DNA of 64,000 nt from Psychrobacter sp. 1044 (GTDB lineage: Bacteria; Pseudomonadota; Gammaproteobacteria; Pseudomonadales; Moraxellaceae). Within the stretch, counting starts at the first letter, position 1, and each line of letters starts with the position of its first letter. The notes below the pieces were generated by a model. The model saw only the letters and a list, made by a program, of their open reading frames with translations. It was not told where the DNA came from and did no database searches. The position numbers and the translations under genes are program-made. Positions 55,950 through 64,000 of this stretch are shown piece by piece. The stretch is taken from the NCBI RefSeq assembly GCF_904846525.1, contig NZ_CAJHAZ010000001.1:1-64000 (forward strand), given 5' to 3'.

Positions 55950-57053
55950 ATGGCAGGCAATAGCATTGGACAGGTTTTTACGGTCACCACGTGCGGCGAG
56001 TCGCATGGTGCAGGTCTCATGGCAATCGTCGATGGCGTGCCACCGGGTTTAGCCTTATCTGCAGATGATTTACAAATAGATTTAGATCGCCGCAAACCGG
56101 GCACGTCTAAATACTCCACCCAGCGCCGCGAATCTGATGAAGTTGAGATTATTTCTGGTGTGTTTGAGGGTAAGACGACAGGCACGTCTATTGGTTTGCT
56201 GATTCGTAATACCAATCAAAAATCCAAAGACTATGGCGAGATTAAAGACACGTTTCGCCCCGGTCATGCCGACTATACCTATAGCATGAAATATGGCTTT
56301 CGTGATTATCGTGGTGGCGGGCGTTCCTCAGCGCGCGAGACGGCGATGCGCGTGGCGGCAGGTGCTATCGCTAAGAAATATCTACAAGAGCGCTTAGGTG
56401 TGCAAGTCCGTGGTCACGTCACCCAAATTGGCAATGAGTACAGTAATGTCCTAAACCTAAACCAAATTGATTGGGACTTTGTGAACAGCAATCCGTTTTT
56501 TTGCGCCGATGCCGATGCTGTCAGTCGTTTTGAGACCTTGATAGACAGTTTGCGCCGTGAAGGCACTAGCTGCGGGGCACGCCTAGAGATTATCGCTAGC
56601 GGTGTGCCAGTCGGACTTGGCGAGCCAGTATTTGATCGTTTGGATGCAGATATTGCCCATGCGATGATGAGCATCAATGCCGTAAAAGGCGTTGAGGTCG
56701 GCGACGGCATGGCCGTGGCAGGACAGTTCGGTCATAGCTCTCGTGATGAGCTGACGCCAGACGGTTTTACTGCAAATCATGCTGGTGGTATTTTGGGCGG
56801 TATCTCTTCAGGGCAAGACATCCGTGTCAGTATCGCGCTTAAGCCAACCTCTAGTATTACGACGGCTGGCAAGAGTATCAATACACAAGGCGAGTCGGTT
56901 GATATGCTAACTAAAGGTCGTCATGATCCTTGTGTAGGGGTACGTGCCACACCTATCGCAGAAGCCATGCTGGCTATCGTTTTGCTCGATCATTATTTGC
57001 GCCATCGCGGTCAAAATGCGGATGTTAAGCCGCCAGTAGCATCTATTACTTAG
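55950..57053 (+). CDS. aroC: Chorismate synthase
   Basis: Final step of the shikimate pathway; FMN-dependent conversion of EPSP to chorismate. Conserved blocks are [50 protein letters not shown] and the C-terminal [17 protein letters not shown]. 367 aa, normal length. ATTTAAGGAT precedes the ATG. It is 104 nt behind prmB. Confidence 0.97.
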   Translation: MAGNSIGQVFTVTTCGESHGAGLMAIVDGVPPGLALSADDLQIDLDRRKPGTSKYSTQRRESDEVEIISGVFEGKTTGTSIGLLIRNTNQKSKDYGEIKDTFRPGHADYTYSMKYGFRDYRGGGRSSARETAMRVAAGAIAKKYLQERLGVQVRGHVTQIGNEYSNVLNLNQIDWDFVNSNPFFCADADAVSRFETLIDSLRREGTSCGARLEIIASGVPVGLGEPVFDRLDADIAHAMMSINAVKGVEVGDGMAVAGQFGHSSRDELTPDGFTANHAGGILGGISSGQDIRVSIALKPTSSITTAGKSINTQGESVDMLTKGRHDPCVGVRATPIAEAMLAIVLLDHYLRHRGQNADVKPPVASIT

Positions 57054-57074
57054 ATTGTTTACCGTAAAATTATA

Positions 57075-57118
57075 AACCCTCTATCATTTCTTGTTAGAAA
57101 TAATAGAGGGTTTTTTTT
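57075..57118 (+). terminator. Terminator of aroC
   Basis: Stem AACCCTCTAT / ATAGAGGGTT with further internal pairing, followed by eight T. Confidence 0.9.
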
Positions 57119-57192
57119 GACTGATTTTTTATAAATAATTAACAAGCCAGCAATTCAGTTAATAAGATTTAATCATTAAATTGAATGAATTT

Positions 57193-57393
57193 TTAAGCCG
57201 CTATTTGATAGTGGTCAATAGCCACACATTGCTGGTGGCGAAATACCAATAGCAGTTGTTGACTGGGAATGGCTAACCAATGCCCAAAAGCGATACTATC
57301 AATCCCTTCACCTGACAGCGCTTGTAGGCAAAAATGGCGACTACCGCCTAAACAGTTTTTTATAATTTGATTTTGTTCAATAGCGTCTTTCAT
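57193..57393 (-). CDS. Small hypothetical protein
   Basis: A 66-aa frame downstream of creC on the same strand, starting at an ATG with AAGGATAGAAAGG just upstream. It contains CLGGSRHFCLQALSGEG and FGHWLAIPSQQLLLVFRHQQ and shows no known domain. A plausible small gene because it has its own ribosome binding site and overlaps nothing, but it could be spurious. Confidence 0.4.
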   Translation of the reverse strand: MKDAIEQNQIIKNCLGGSRHFCLQALSGEGIDSIAFGHWLAIPSQQLLLVFRHQQCVAIDHYQIAA

Positions 57394-57509
57394 GGCCTTT
57401 CTATCCTTAATAGGGGTTACGAATTTGAATAACGCTATCGTAAAACAAGCAGATAGAAAACCTGTGTAGGAATTATGGAAAATCCATGAACTGGCATAGA
57501 TGTTTATTT

Positions 57510-59300
57510 TTAAGCTAATGGTAGGGTTAAGCTAACCATGACACCAGAACGCTGATTCTTATCAGTACCAATTTTATCGTTATCATCATGGACGTTATTA
57601 ATAGTTACCTGACCGCCATGATGCTCAATAACTTGCTTCACAAGGGTTAAACCAAGGCCAGTGCCTTTTTTTAAGGTATTACTTGTGACATTGGGCTGCT
57701 GTGCTTGTTTGATTTCTAACTTGGAAGATTTATCTGGTGCATGCTCTGAGGCTTTTTCAGCAGCTTGGCTCTGATGCGATAAGCTAAAATAACGGTCAAA
57801 CGCTTTATCAACGGCATACTCAGGGAGCAATTTACCATTATTAAAGATGTCAATAGTCACAGTTTGCGCTGAACCATGTTGCGCGATGCTGTGCAGATAA
57901 ATGGAAACTGTGCTATCGGCAAAATGAATGGCATTGTCCAATACATTTTGCAGCACTTGTACCAACCAAAACTGGTCAGCGAAAACGCTGGTATTTGCCA
58001 AGGCATTTGGTGATAAAGTCGCTGTTTCAGTCACCCGTTTATTATCAAGATAGATGTCGATAGGCGCTAGGTGCTGCTGTTGCAATTTAGCGCTATTGTC
58101 TTTTGCAAGGGTTTGCAACAACGGTAGTAGAGGGGTCAGCTGGCGATTCAGCTTAAAAGTCGGTTGCTCAACTTTGGCAAGTAATAGCAGCCGATCAATC
58201 AATTGTTGCATTTTGATACTTTGTTCACCAATGGACTGGATGAGCATCTGTTGATCTTCTTTATCAAGCCCGTCGTCTTCTAGCAACTCACTACTGGCAC
58301 GAATGGCGGTCAAAGGACTTTTGAGCTCATGGGTCAGAGTATGAACATAGTCAGTAACATAGGCGCGATTTTCCAATCGATGTTTCATAGACTCAATGGT
58401 ATCTGTGAGGCTATTAAGTTCATGACCTAAGTAAAAATAGGGCTTTTTGGTGTCTTCTGCCAGCGCACTGGTATATTGGGTCACAAGGCTGATACTTTGC
58501 TTGAGCCACCATGCGACCAGTCCTGCTAATATAAGGGCAGCAATACTCATGAGCAGTGCTGTGATAAGCATGCGATTGCGCGTATCGTCCAAATAAGGCA
58601 ACACGCTAGCGACAGGTTTGCCAACGCTGATGATACCAATCAAGTTGCCAGTTTCATCCTTTACCGGCTGTGCCACATACATCACCGTACCATCTCGCTG
58701 ATTATGATCTAGCGTTGTACTTCTCGCGCCATACTGACCATTTAACGTTAGATAGACATCATTCCAGCGGCTGTAATCTTGTCCTTCATCATTGTCAGGT
58801 TCGGGTAGTGAGTCGTATATGACAACGCCTTTATCATCGGTGACATATATCCGAAAGCTGCTAGGGCTTTTATTTTTATATTCTGGATCTGTTGTTTTAC
58901 TTATCGTGGGCGCACCGATAAATGCCGCATCGAGTTTCGTTTGATACTGCTCATCGTATAGCTGTCCTGAAGATAACGGCATCTGCAAACTTGCTGCCAG
59001 CAATTTGCTGGTATCTAACAACGTATCTTCGATGACTTGCTGCGCCGTCGGTTTGACATAACCAAACAGCTCAGTAAATGCGACCACACCGCAGATAATC
59101 AGCACTAACGCCAACGCGAGCCAAATCCTAAAAAATATACTTAAATTCAGTAGTCGTTTTGGTTTAGTTGTTTGCTGCGCGGTGCCGATAGGATGCAGTT
59201 TTGCATACCAGTTGCTTTGGCTGGCATGCGCGCTGTTATCAGCCTTATTAATATGAGTATTAGGATGGCTGTTAGCACTATCGTTGGTTTTATGATTCAT
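57510..59300 (-). CDS. creC: Sensor histidine kinase, CreC-like
   Basis: Membrane sensor paired with the upstream response regulator. TM1 ~55-77 and TM2 ~245-266 flank a periplasmic domain with CreC-like sequence (DYSRWNDVYLTLNGQYGARST, IIGSVGKP-type region). The H-box histidine is His324 (THELKSPL). The ATP-binding domain has N-box and GTGLGL. An extra ~30 polar residues lie between FDRYFSL and GTGLGL. In E. coli, CreBC responds to growth conditions and controls cre genes such as creD; no creD is in this window. The long polar cytoplasmic N-terminus (~50 aa) is also unusual. Confidence 0.88.
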   Translation of the reverse strand: MNHKTNDSANSHPNTHINKADNSAHASQSNWYAKLHPIGTAQQTTKPKRLLNLSIFFRIWLALALVLIICGVVAFTELFGYVKPTAQQVIEDTLLDTSKLLAASLQMPLSSGQLYDEQYQTKLDAAFIGAPTISKTTDPEYKNKSPSSFRIYVTDDKGVVIYDSLPEPDNDEGQDYSRWNDVYLTLNGQYGARSTTLDHNQRDGTVMYVAQPVKDETGNLIGIISVGKPVASVLPYLDDTRNRMLITALLMSIAALILAGLVAWWLKQSISLVTQYTSALAEDTKKPYFYLGHELNSLTDTIESMKHRLENRAYVTDYVHTLTHELKSPLTAIRASSELLEDDGLDKEDQQMLIQSIGEQSIKMQQLIDRLLLLAKVEQPTFKLNRQLTPLLPLLQTLAKDNSAKLQQQHLAPIDIYLDNKRVTETATLSPNALANTSVFADQFWLVQVLQNVLDNAIHFADSTVSIYLHSIAQHGSAQTVTIDIFNNGKLLPEYAVDKAFDRYFSLSHQSQAAEKASEHAPDKSSKLEIKQAQQPNVTSNTLKKGTGLGLTLVKQVIEHHGGQVTINNVHDDNDKIGTDKNQRSGVMVSLTLPLA

Positions 59301-59369
59301 ATTTTTAGGTGTATTATTTGACGTTATAGAAGGTCGGTTTTAATCAAAATATGGCTATGGGTAGTGCAG

Positions 59370-60164
59370 CTAGGCGGGACACAAGGCGTAACCCAAGCCG
59401 CGATGGGTATGGATAACATCAATGCTCGCGTCGACGGTCGCTAGTTGCTTACGAATGGACTTGATATGACTGTCTATAGTTCTCGCCAAGCGATGATCGG
59501 GATAGTCGCTCACAGCGCCGAGCAGTTGCTCACGGCTAAAGACTTGATTGGGTGCTTTTAACAAGGTCAATAAGATTTTGCGTTCGGTGTTACTCAGCTC
59601 AAGCTTCTGCTCTTGCCACATTAACGAATAATTAAGTGGTTGGTAGTACCAGATGCCAGACTGACATTCAAACGTTAACGCTTGTCCTGACATAGTATTT
59701 GAAGAGGCAGGATTGGTTGTATCGCTGGCTTCTGTTGTATGGGAGGTGGAGGACTGAGACAATAATTGCTCACGTCGCCAAATGGCTTTTAGGCGAGCAA
59801 CCAACTCGCGCGGGCTAAATGGCTTGGCACAATAGTCATCGCCGCCCATCTCTAAACCCAAAATACGATCGACCTCATCGCTACGCGCCGTCAAGAAGAT
59901 GATAGGAATGTCTTTTAAGCCGTTAATATCAGGGGTGTGGCGTATCTGTTGACAGAGACTGAGACCATCGCCATCTGGCAGCCCAACATCTAAAATAATC
60001 GCCGATAGATCTTGCGCTTCAGCACTATTATGTAAATTGCGCAGAAAAGGCAACACGCTACTGGCGTTATCAAGCCAAGTGATTTGCCAGCCTTCACGCT
60101 TGCAAGTGACTTTCAGTGACATCGCGATAGCAGGATCGTCTTCTACCAGTAAAATATGGGTCAT
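59370..60164 (-). CDS. creB: Response regulator, CreB-like (OmpR family)
   Basis: The receiver domain has VEDD at the start and phospho-acceptor Asp59 (IILDVGLPDGDG), then FLTARSDEVDRILGLEMGGDDYCAKPFSPRE-type sequence characteristic of CreB. The C-terminal winged helix is OmpR-type (RTIDSHIKSIRKQL ... HTHRGLGYAL). 264 aa, with a Ser/Thr-rich linker (~135-160) longer than usual. creC follows 69 nt downstream, so they form an operon. Confidence 0.9.
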   Translation of the reverse strand: MTHILLVEDDPAIAMSLKVTCKREGWQITWLDNASSVLPFLRNLHNSAEAQDLSAIILDVGLPDGDGLSLCQQIRHTPDINGLKDIPIIFLTARSDEVDRILGLEMGGDDYCAKPFSPRELVARLKAIWRREQLLSQSSTSHTTEASDTTNPASSNTMSGQALTFECQSGIWYYQPLNYSLMWQEQKLELSNTERKILLTLLKAPNQVFSREQLLGAVSDYPDHRLARTIDSHIKSIRKQLATVDASIDVIHTHRGLGYALCPA

Positions 60165-60527
60165 AAGCTCTATATCGCTATATAAAGAAAAACTATTTAA
60201 GATGAAGGGGTTATTAATATCTAATGAGATACGAACATTGAAAAATGAGTGTAGGGCATCATACAGTAGTAGCTAGAGTGCTATCTAAGTTGACGAATTT
60301 ATCGTAGCACAAAAGTCACATTCACTTTTGCTATCAGGCCTTAAAAGATGTGAAAAGTTAATGGAAATTGGCATTGTTAGCGAAGACTTTTTTGACTAGC
60401 GGTTTTGGTGAAAGGCTGTAAAATAATCTGTATTATTATAAAAAATATTGAAATATAGTACGAATGTCAGTTTTACTAAAAATAAGTTTGATGTACCTAC
60501 CATTTTTATTTAAAGGAATTTAAAAAT
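60165..60527. other. Divergent spacer between creB and the esterase gene
   Basis: 363 AT-rich bases with no supported ORF, hairpin or clear promoter. I looked for the CreB tag (TTCAC, 6 nt, TTCAC) and found only single TTCAC copies. Confidence 0.35.
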
Positions 60528-61199
60528 ATGAGTGACTATTTAGATGCGGTCATCGTTGAGCATAATCCAACGCAAAAAAAGATAGATAGAGCCGTTATTT
60601 GGCTACATGGTTTGGGCGCGAGTGGTCATGATTTTGAGCCAATGGTACCACAGCTCGGTTTAGCGGATAATATGGCAGTGCGTTTTATTTTCCCGCATGC
60701 ACCAAAGCGCCCAGTGACGGTGAATGGTGGTATAGTAATGCCAGCATGGTACGACATCTTAGAGATGAGCCTAGAGCGTAAAGTCGATGTCGCTCAGATT
60801 GAAGAGTCTGCGCAGCAAATCCGTGATTTGATCAGCCGTGAGATAGAGCGTGGTGTTAAGCCTGAACACATTGTAATCGCAGGATTTTCGCAAGGTGGGG
60901 CAGTGGCATATCATGTGGCACTTGGCTACCCGCAGCGTTTAGCTGGCTTGATGACACTCTCTACTTATCTAGCGACTAATGATAATATTAGCTATAGCGC
61001 TGCTAATAAAGACATGCCAGTATTGATTGAGCATGGTACGCATGATCCAGTTGTTCCTGTAATTTTGGGCGAGCAGGCACAGCAGTTATTATCCGCTAAA
61101 GGCTATAATGTTGCTTATCATACTTATCCGATGGCACATCAAGTTTGCATGCCGCAGATTCAAAATATCGGTAAATGGCTAAATAAAGTACTGGCTTAG
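60528..61199 (+). CDS. Alpha/beta-hydrolase carboxylesterase (phospholipase/carboxylesterase family)
   Basis: Serine esterase of the acyl-protein-thioesterase-like family. The oxyanion region is WLHGLGASGHDF. The catalytic triad is Ser121 (GFSQGG), Asp173 (GTHDPVVP) and His204 (MAHQV). 223 aa, cytoplasmic. AAAGGAATTT precedes the ATG. Substrate unknown, short-chain esters likely. Confidence 0.9.
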   Translation: MSDYLDAVIVEHNPTQKKIDRAVIWLHGLGASGHDFEPMVPQLGLADNMAVRFIFPHAPKRPVTVNGGIVMPAWYDILEMSLERKVDVAQIEESAQQIRDLISREIERGVKPEHIVIAGFSQGGAVAYHVALGYPQRLAGLMTLSTYLATNDNISYSAANKDMPVLIEHGTHDPVVPVILGEQAQQLLSAKGYNVAYHTYPMAHQVCMPQIQNIGKWLNKVLA

Positions 61200-61241
61200 A
61201 GAGTGCAGCTGTAACGTAATGTAATATAGATATTATATATG

Positions 61242-61271
61242 TTGAAAGTCGACCTATAAGTCCTATATAAT
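61242..61271 (+). promoter_or_regulatory. ssrA promoter
   Basis: TTGAAA, 18-bp spacer, perfect TATAAT, with transcription expected to begin a few bases before the mature tmRNA 5' end at 61285. Confidence 0.75.
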
Positions 61272-61284
61272 AGATAACCTTATT

Positions 61285-61662
61285 GGGGATGTTCTGGCTT
61301 CGACGCTGGTAATGAAACTCAATGATGCATGTCGAGAGTATATGTCCTCTCGTTAATCAAACATATATTGTTATAGTCGCAAACGACGAAAATTACGCTC
61401 TAGCAGCTTAAACCCTGTTTACATGGTTTAAACCTGTTTACTTAGTTGCTGATCACCTACAGTTGGTCAACTAAGTTGAAGCGTCCGCATGTAGGCTCGC
61501 CACAAGTGATTGTCTCAATTGCTTGGGTTCAAAAGTAGAGAATCGTCCAATCCATCCTGACTGCCGGATCGGTGCGGATTAAATTTAAAGACAGAAACTA
61601 AACATGTAGATTCATGAGCGTAATGCTGGCGGACGCGGGTTCAACTCCCGCCATCTCCACCA
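61285..61662 (+). ncRNA. ssrA: Transfer-messenger RNA (tmRNA)
   Basis: Rescues stalled ribosomes by trans-translation with SmpB. The 5' end GGGGATGTTCTGGCTTCGACG and the 3' end GGTTCAACTCCCGCCATCTCCACCA form the tRNA-like domain with an encoded CCA. The tag reading frame starts at the resume codon GCA (61379) and ends at TAA (61409-61411), giving ANDENYALAA (AANDENYALAA including the tRNA-borne Ala). The 3' end is a classic integration site, and an integrase gene follows. Confidence 0.97.
61638..61662 (+). other. Probable attachment site at the 3' end of ssrA
   Basis: The last ~25 bases of tmRNA, T-arm to CCA, directly adjoin an integrase of the tRNA/tmRNA-targeting type. The other att copy is not in the window, so exact ends cannot be fixed. 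Confidence 0.5.
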
Positions 61663-61674
61663 AACAACGATAAT

Positions 61675-61708
61675 GGGCTGACCGTCATAGACGGTTAGCC
61701 CTTTATTT
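61675..61708 (+). terminator. Terminator of ssrA
   Basis: Stem GGGCTGACCGTC / GACGGTTAGCCC (one mismatch) around ATA, followed by TTTATTTT. Confidence 0.88.
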
Positions 61709-61763
61709 TGGGCGTTTTCTGGGTTTTCATTACCTCGTAGGGGTATGGCGAACCATATAGAAT

Positions 61764-61800
61764 GTTGGTATTAGAGTTTATACATACTCTCAATACCAAC
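61764..61800. repeat. Inverted repeat just upstream of the integrase gene
   Basis: GTTGGTATT-AGAGT ... ACTCT-C-AATACCAAC: 9-bp plus 5-bp arms with a one-base bulge, ending 13 nt before the integrase ATG. It could be an operator, an arm-type site or a translation-blocking hairpin. Confidence 0.65.
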
Positions 61801-61813
61801 AAAGGATAGCCCA

Positions 61814-62470
61814 ATGCCCTTAACTCATACCGTCATCAATAAGCTACAGCCCAGTAGCACCTCGATTGATACAAAGCGACCTGACAAACATAGTGACGGT
61901 AACGGGCTGCAATTATGGGTGCGTTACACTGGCGTTAAGTCATGGATCAGCGCATACCGTTGGCAAGGTAAACAGCAAACCCTCACTATTGGAACTTATC
62001 CAGTAATGAGCCTTCAAAATGCACGCCAGCGCAATATTGAGATCAAACGCTTAATAGCTGATGGTGTGAACCCCAAAGATCATAAAAAAGAGCAGCAAGC
62101 CATCCAAGACGGTTCAAATATTTTCGATAACATAGCCCAGTCATGGTATGCAGAACGCAAAACCTACCTAGCAGAAAGCACCTTTACCCGTAACTATTCC
62201 GCCTACATGCGTGATGTTAAGCCCTCTATTGGTCAAAAGAACATCAATGATATAACCGCGCCTGATATATTAGCCATTGGCAAAGCAGTAGAAAGCCGTG
62301 GCGCTAATGAAATGGCAAGGCGTACTATTAGAGAAGTAGGGCAGATATTCAAACATGCGATACGCAATGGACTAGCCACACATAACCCAGCCACAGACCT
62401 AGCCGAAGCCATCAAGCCACACAAAACCGTCAATCATAGTGCTTATCTACTACAGCCCCCAAGGCCTTGA
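61814..62470 (+). pseudogene. Tyrosine integrase, 3'-truncated
   Basis: The N-terminal part of a P4-type tyrosine recombinase. The arm-binding DUF4102 domain (DKHSDGNGLQLWVRYTGVKSW, LTIGTYPVMSLQNAR) is followed by the core-binding SAM-like domain (~100-205, EVGQIFKHAIRNGLATHNPATDLAEAI). The sequence stops being integrase-like at about residue 208. The frame ends after a short tail (AYLLQPPRP) read from the adjoining IS3 remnant. The entire catalytic domain with the Arg-His-Arg-Tyr residues is missing, so it cannot recombine. Confidence 0.88.
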
Positions 62471-63209
62471 TACGTCAGATATTTAATGACTCAAAGCAAT
62501 CAGCTGGTGCTCGCACCATTGCCGCTATTCTATGGTATCAGCACAGCGTCAGAATGACCCGCTATCTGGCAGGTAAGCTTATGAGAAGCATGGGACTGAA
62601 AAGCTGTCAGCAAAAGATGCACAAATATAAGCATGCGGATCAGATGCATAGAACCTATGAAAATATCCTAAGGCACAATTTCAGTCCAAGCATGCCTAAT
62701 CAAGTCTGGACAGGAGACGTGACTTACGTTAGAGTTAAAGGTGGCTGATGCTATTTAGCGGTAGTGTTAGATTTGTTTGCACGTCGTGTCGCGGGCTTTG
62801 CTGTCTCAGACTCACCCGAAGCATACTTACCAGTAAAGCACTACAGATGGCGTATCACACGAGACTCAAACCAAATGGTGTGCTGTTTCACTCTGATCAA
62901 GGCACGCATTACACTATCAAGGCATTTGCCGAATCCATTGCTAATTGTGATGATATGAAGCAAAGTATGAGTCGAAAAGGAAACTGCTGGGACAATGCGC
63001 CTACTGAACGCTTCTTTAGAAGCTTTAAAACCGAGTGGATACCAAAGGGTTGCTATGAGAATATCTTTGAAGCTAAAAGTGCCATCACTGACTATATTTG
63101 GGGCTATTATCAAACGGTGAGACCGCACAGCTTCAATAATTGTTTAACACCAATAGAACAAGAGAGACGCTACTTTAATCAAAACCTCTTATCAGATGTC
63201 CTAAATTAG
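62452..63209 (+). pseudogene. IS3-family transposase OrfB, 5'-truncated with nonsense codon and frameshift
   Basis: Recognisable blocks are SAGARTIAAIL, NFSPSMPNQVWTGDVTYV, LAVVLDLFARRVAGFAVSDS, LQMAYHTRLKPNGVLFHSDQG and QSMSRKGNCWDNAPTERFFRS, which carry the DDE motif. TGA at 62746-62748 replaces the expected Trp codon before CYLAVVLDLF. The frame then shifts near 62830, between SDSPEAYL and SKALQMAY. The 5' part, including the helper region and orfA, is absent. Not functional. Confidence 0.88.
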
Positions 63210-63221
63210 TTGACCACTACA
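63197..63221 (-). repeat. Right terminal inverted repeat of the IS3-family remnant
   Basis: 25 bases beginning, in outward orientation, TGTAGTGGTCAACTAATTTA, the kind of end found in IS3-family elements. Its TAG forms the stop codon of the neighbouring - strand gene. Confidence 0.75.
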
Positions 63222-63825
63222 CTCCCTGCGCTTTGTTCTTTGCTGCCTCGTTAATGTTAATAGTCTGGGTCTGTGCTCCCTTGATGCAGCGTAGTGTCGC
63301 TAATGGTTTACCACCCACTAGTCCAAACTTATAGACAAAACCAACGAGCATTTTTACATTAATCAAACCTTGACTATTGGTCTGTTTGACAATTTCTCGT
63401 CCTCTATAATAAATGATAAACCTAGTATTTTTAACAGGCTGTTTATTATGATCTTTTATTTCTATATTGAATGCTTCTACAGGCAGTAAAGCCCTTATTG
63501 TTTTACCTTGATGACTGCTATTTACTTTGAAATGTGTTACTGCTTGCAATTTGCCATTGCCAGCCACACAGACTTCTATATCTTGACCGACTTCTGCTGT
63601 GATATTAGATTCTATACCATTATTACCGGTACGATGCTCTTTGGGTTTGCTTTTGTAAATAAGGTAGTAGCGCAAATTAGTAATAGGCTTTTGGGTATCA
63701 CCTTCAACGATTTTAATAGTGAAGGTGACATTTTTTAGTGCCTCAGGAGATGAGGGTTGTTGTGCTTGTTGCTGTTTGTTTTGTTTGTTACGTTGATCTT
63801 GAGAAGATTGGTCTGGTACAGGCAT
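63217..63825 (-). CDS. Two-repeat beta-domain protein, C-terminus cut by an IS
   Basis: Unidentified, 202 aa. A Gln/Asn/Pro-rich start (DQSSQDQRNKQNKQQQAQQP) precedes two related ~75-residue units. Unit 1 (~33-117) has FTIKIVEGDTQKPITNLRYY and TGNNGI. Unit 2 (~118-195) has FNIEIKDHNKQPVKNTRFII and TNSQGL. The pattern (K/Q-P-x-x-N-x-R, aromatic, T-x-x-x-G) resembles Ig- or prealbumin-like add-on domains of secreted proteins. No signal peptide. The frame continues open upstream for ~25 codons without a start. The stop codon and last base of the final codon come from the IS end, so the native protein was probably longer. Confidence 0.55.
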   Translation of the reverse strand: MPVPDQSSQDQRNKQNKQQQAQQPSSPEALKNVTFTIKIVEGDTQKPITNLRYYLIYKSKPKEHRTGNNGIESNITAEVGQDIEVCVAGNGKLQAVTHFKVNSSHQGKTIRALLPVEAFNIEIKDHNKQPVKNTRFIIYYRGREIVKQTNSQGLINVKMLVGFVYKFGLVGGKPLATLRCIKGAQTQTININEAAKNKAQGV

Positions 63826-63914
63826 AGGCTTGGGTGAGCTAGGCTTACTAAGGGTATCCGTTGCCTTGATGCTGCCTGTTATATCTATAGTAGAAAATTT
63901 TTAAAGATAACTAT

Positions 63915-64000
63915 TTAAAATTCTTCACTTTGAGCTGCATATGTTTTCAAGGAATTTATGCATATATCAGAAGTTTCGTATACAAATTTAAACCAACCCT
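63915..64000 (-). CDS. Possible C-terminal fragment of a gene running off the window
   Basis: An open frame on the - strand entering from beyond the window and ending in TAA at 63915-63917. It encodes 27 residues (...FKFVYETSDICINSLKTYA...). Too short to identify; listed because it would be the gene upstream of the two-repeat protein. Confidence 0.25.
   Translation of the reverse strand, partial: GWFKFVYETSDICINSLKTYAAQSEEF

Larger units (their letters stand above)
62445..63221 (+). mobile_element. IS3-family insertion sequence remnant, left end missing
   Basis: The body of an IS3-family orfB followed by a right inverted repeat whose outward sequence (63221 back to 63197) reads TGTAGTGGTCAACTAATTTA and on. 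No matching left repeat and no orfA were found near the integrase junction, so the left part was lost by deletion. The junction with the integrase lies at about 62440-62455. Confidence 0.85.

Noticed and set aside
60165..60527. CreB tag (TTCAC repeat) in front of creB
   Set aside because: Only isolated TTCAC copies were found, not the spaced direct repeat.

Overview
The window looks like core chromosome of a gammaproteobacterium of the family Moraxellaceae, most probably Psychrobacter. This is an inference from overall protein character, moderate GC with AT-rich spacers, a CsrA with a long C-terminal tail, the rpsA-ihfB-lapA-pyrF, isc and hupB-ppiD blocks and the ssrA tag AANDENYALAA. No database search was possible. 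Coding density is high, most transcription units end in clear Rho-independent terminators, and several extended -10 (TGnTATAAT) promoters are visible. The only clearly accessory stretch is the last 2.3 kb.

Layout. 1-11.2 kb, mainly + strand: clpA; ung-tadA; cmk; rpsA-ihfB-lapA-pyrF; a metallophosphoesterase; a histidine-phosphatase-like gene; then rpsT on the - strand. 11.5-12.2 kb is a long spacer holding a roughly 205-bp MITE-like element. 12.2-20.2 kb: an atypical SDR, rraA, mfd, a HIT protein and a membrane class III nucleotide cyclase. 20.3-26.5 kb, - strand: the complete ISC Fe-S assembly operon iscR-iscS-iscU-iscA-hscB-hscA-fdx, with an IscR type-1-like box in the iscR promoter. 27.0-32.5 kb: a membrane-anchored SCP2/UbiJ-like protein, hupB-ppiD, and purH behind fis with a terminator touching the purH ribosome binding site.

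32.7-39.2 kb, - strand: fis, a zinc-ribbon/DUF3426 protein, prmA, then mrcB (PBP1B) with a TPR lipoprotein. 39.6-45.0 kb: a CcoI-type copper P-type ATPase, a Bax-inhibitor-1 family protein, nadK and a DUF1315 protein. 45.1-52.4 kb, - strand: a HopJ-family protein, csrA, lysC, alaS and a DUF389 membrane protein. 52.6-61.2 kb: a tiny membrane protein, an L,D-transpeptidase, prmB-aroC, the CreB/CreC-like two-component pair and a serine carboxylesterase.

61.3-64.0 kb: ssrA (tmRNA) is followed at once by a tyrosine integrase of the type that recombines into tRNA/tmRNA 3' ends. The integrase has lost its catalytic domain and is fused to a left-truncated IS3-family remnant whose transposase carries a nonsense codon and a frameshift. 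The surviving right inverted repeat of that IS supplies the stop codon of a two-domain protein of unknown function on the other strand. This is the edge of a decayed genomic island that continues beyond the window. I found no CRISPR array, no intact defence system and no tRNA other than the tRNA-like part of tmRNA.
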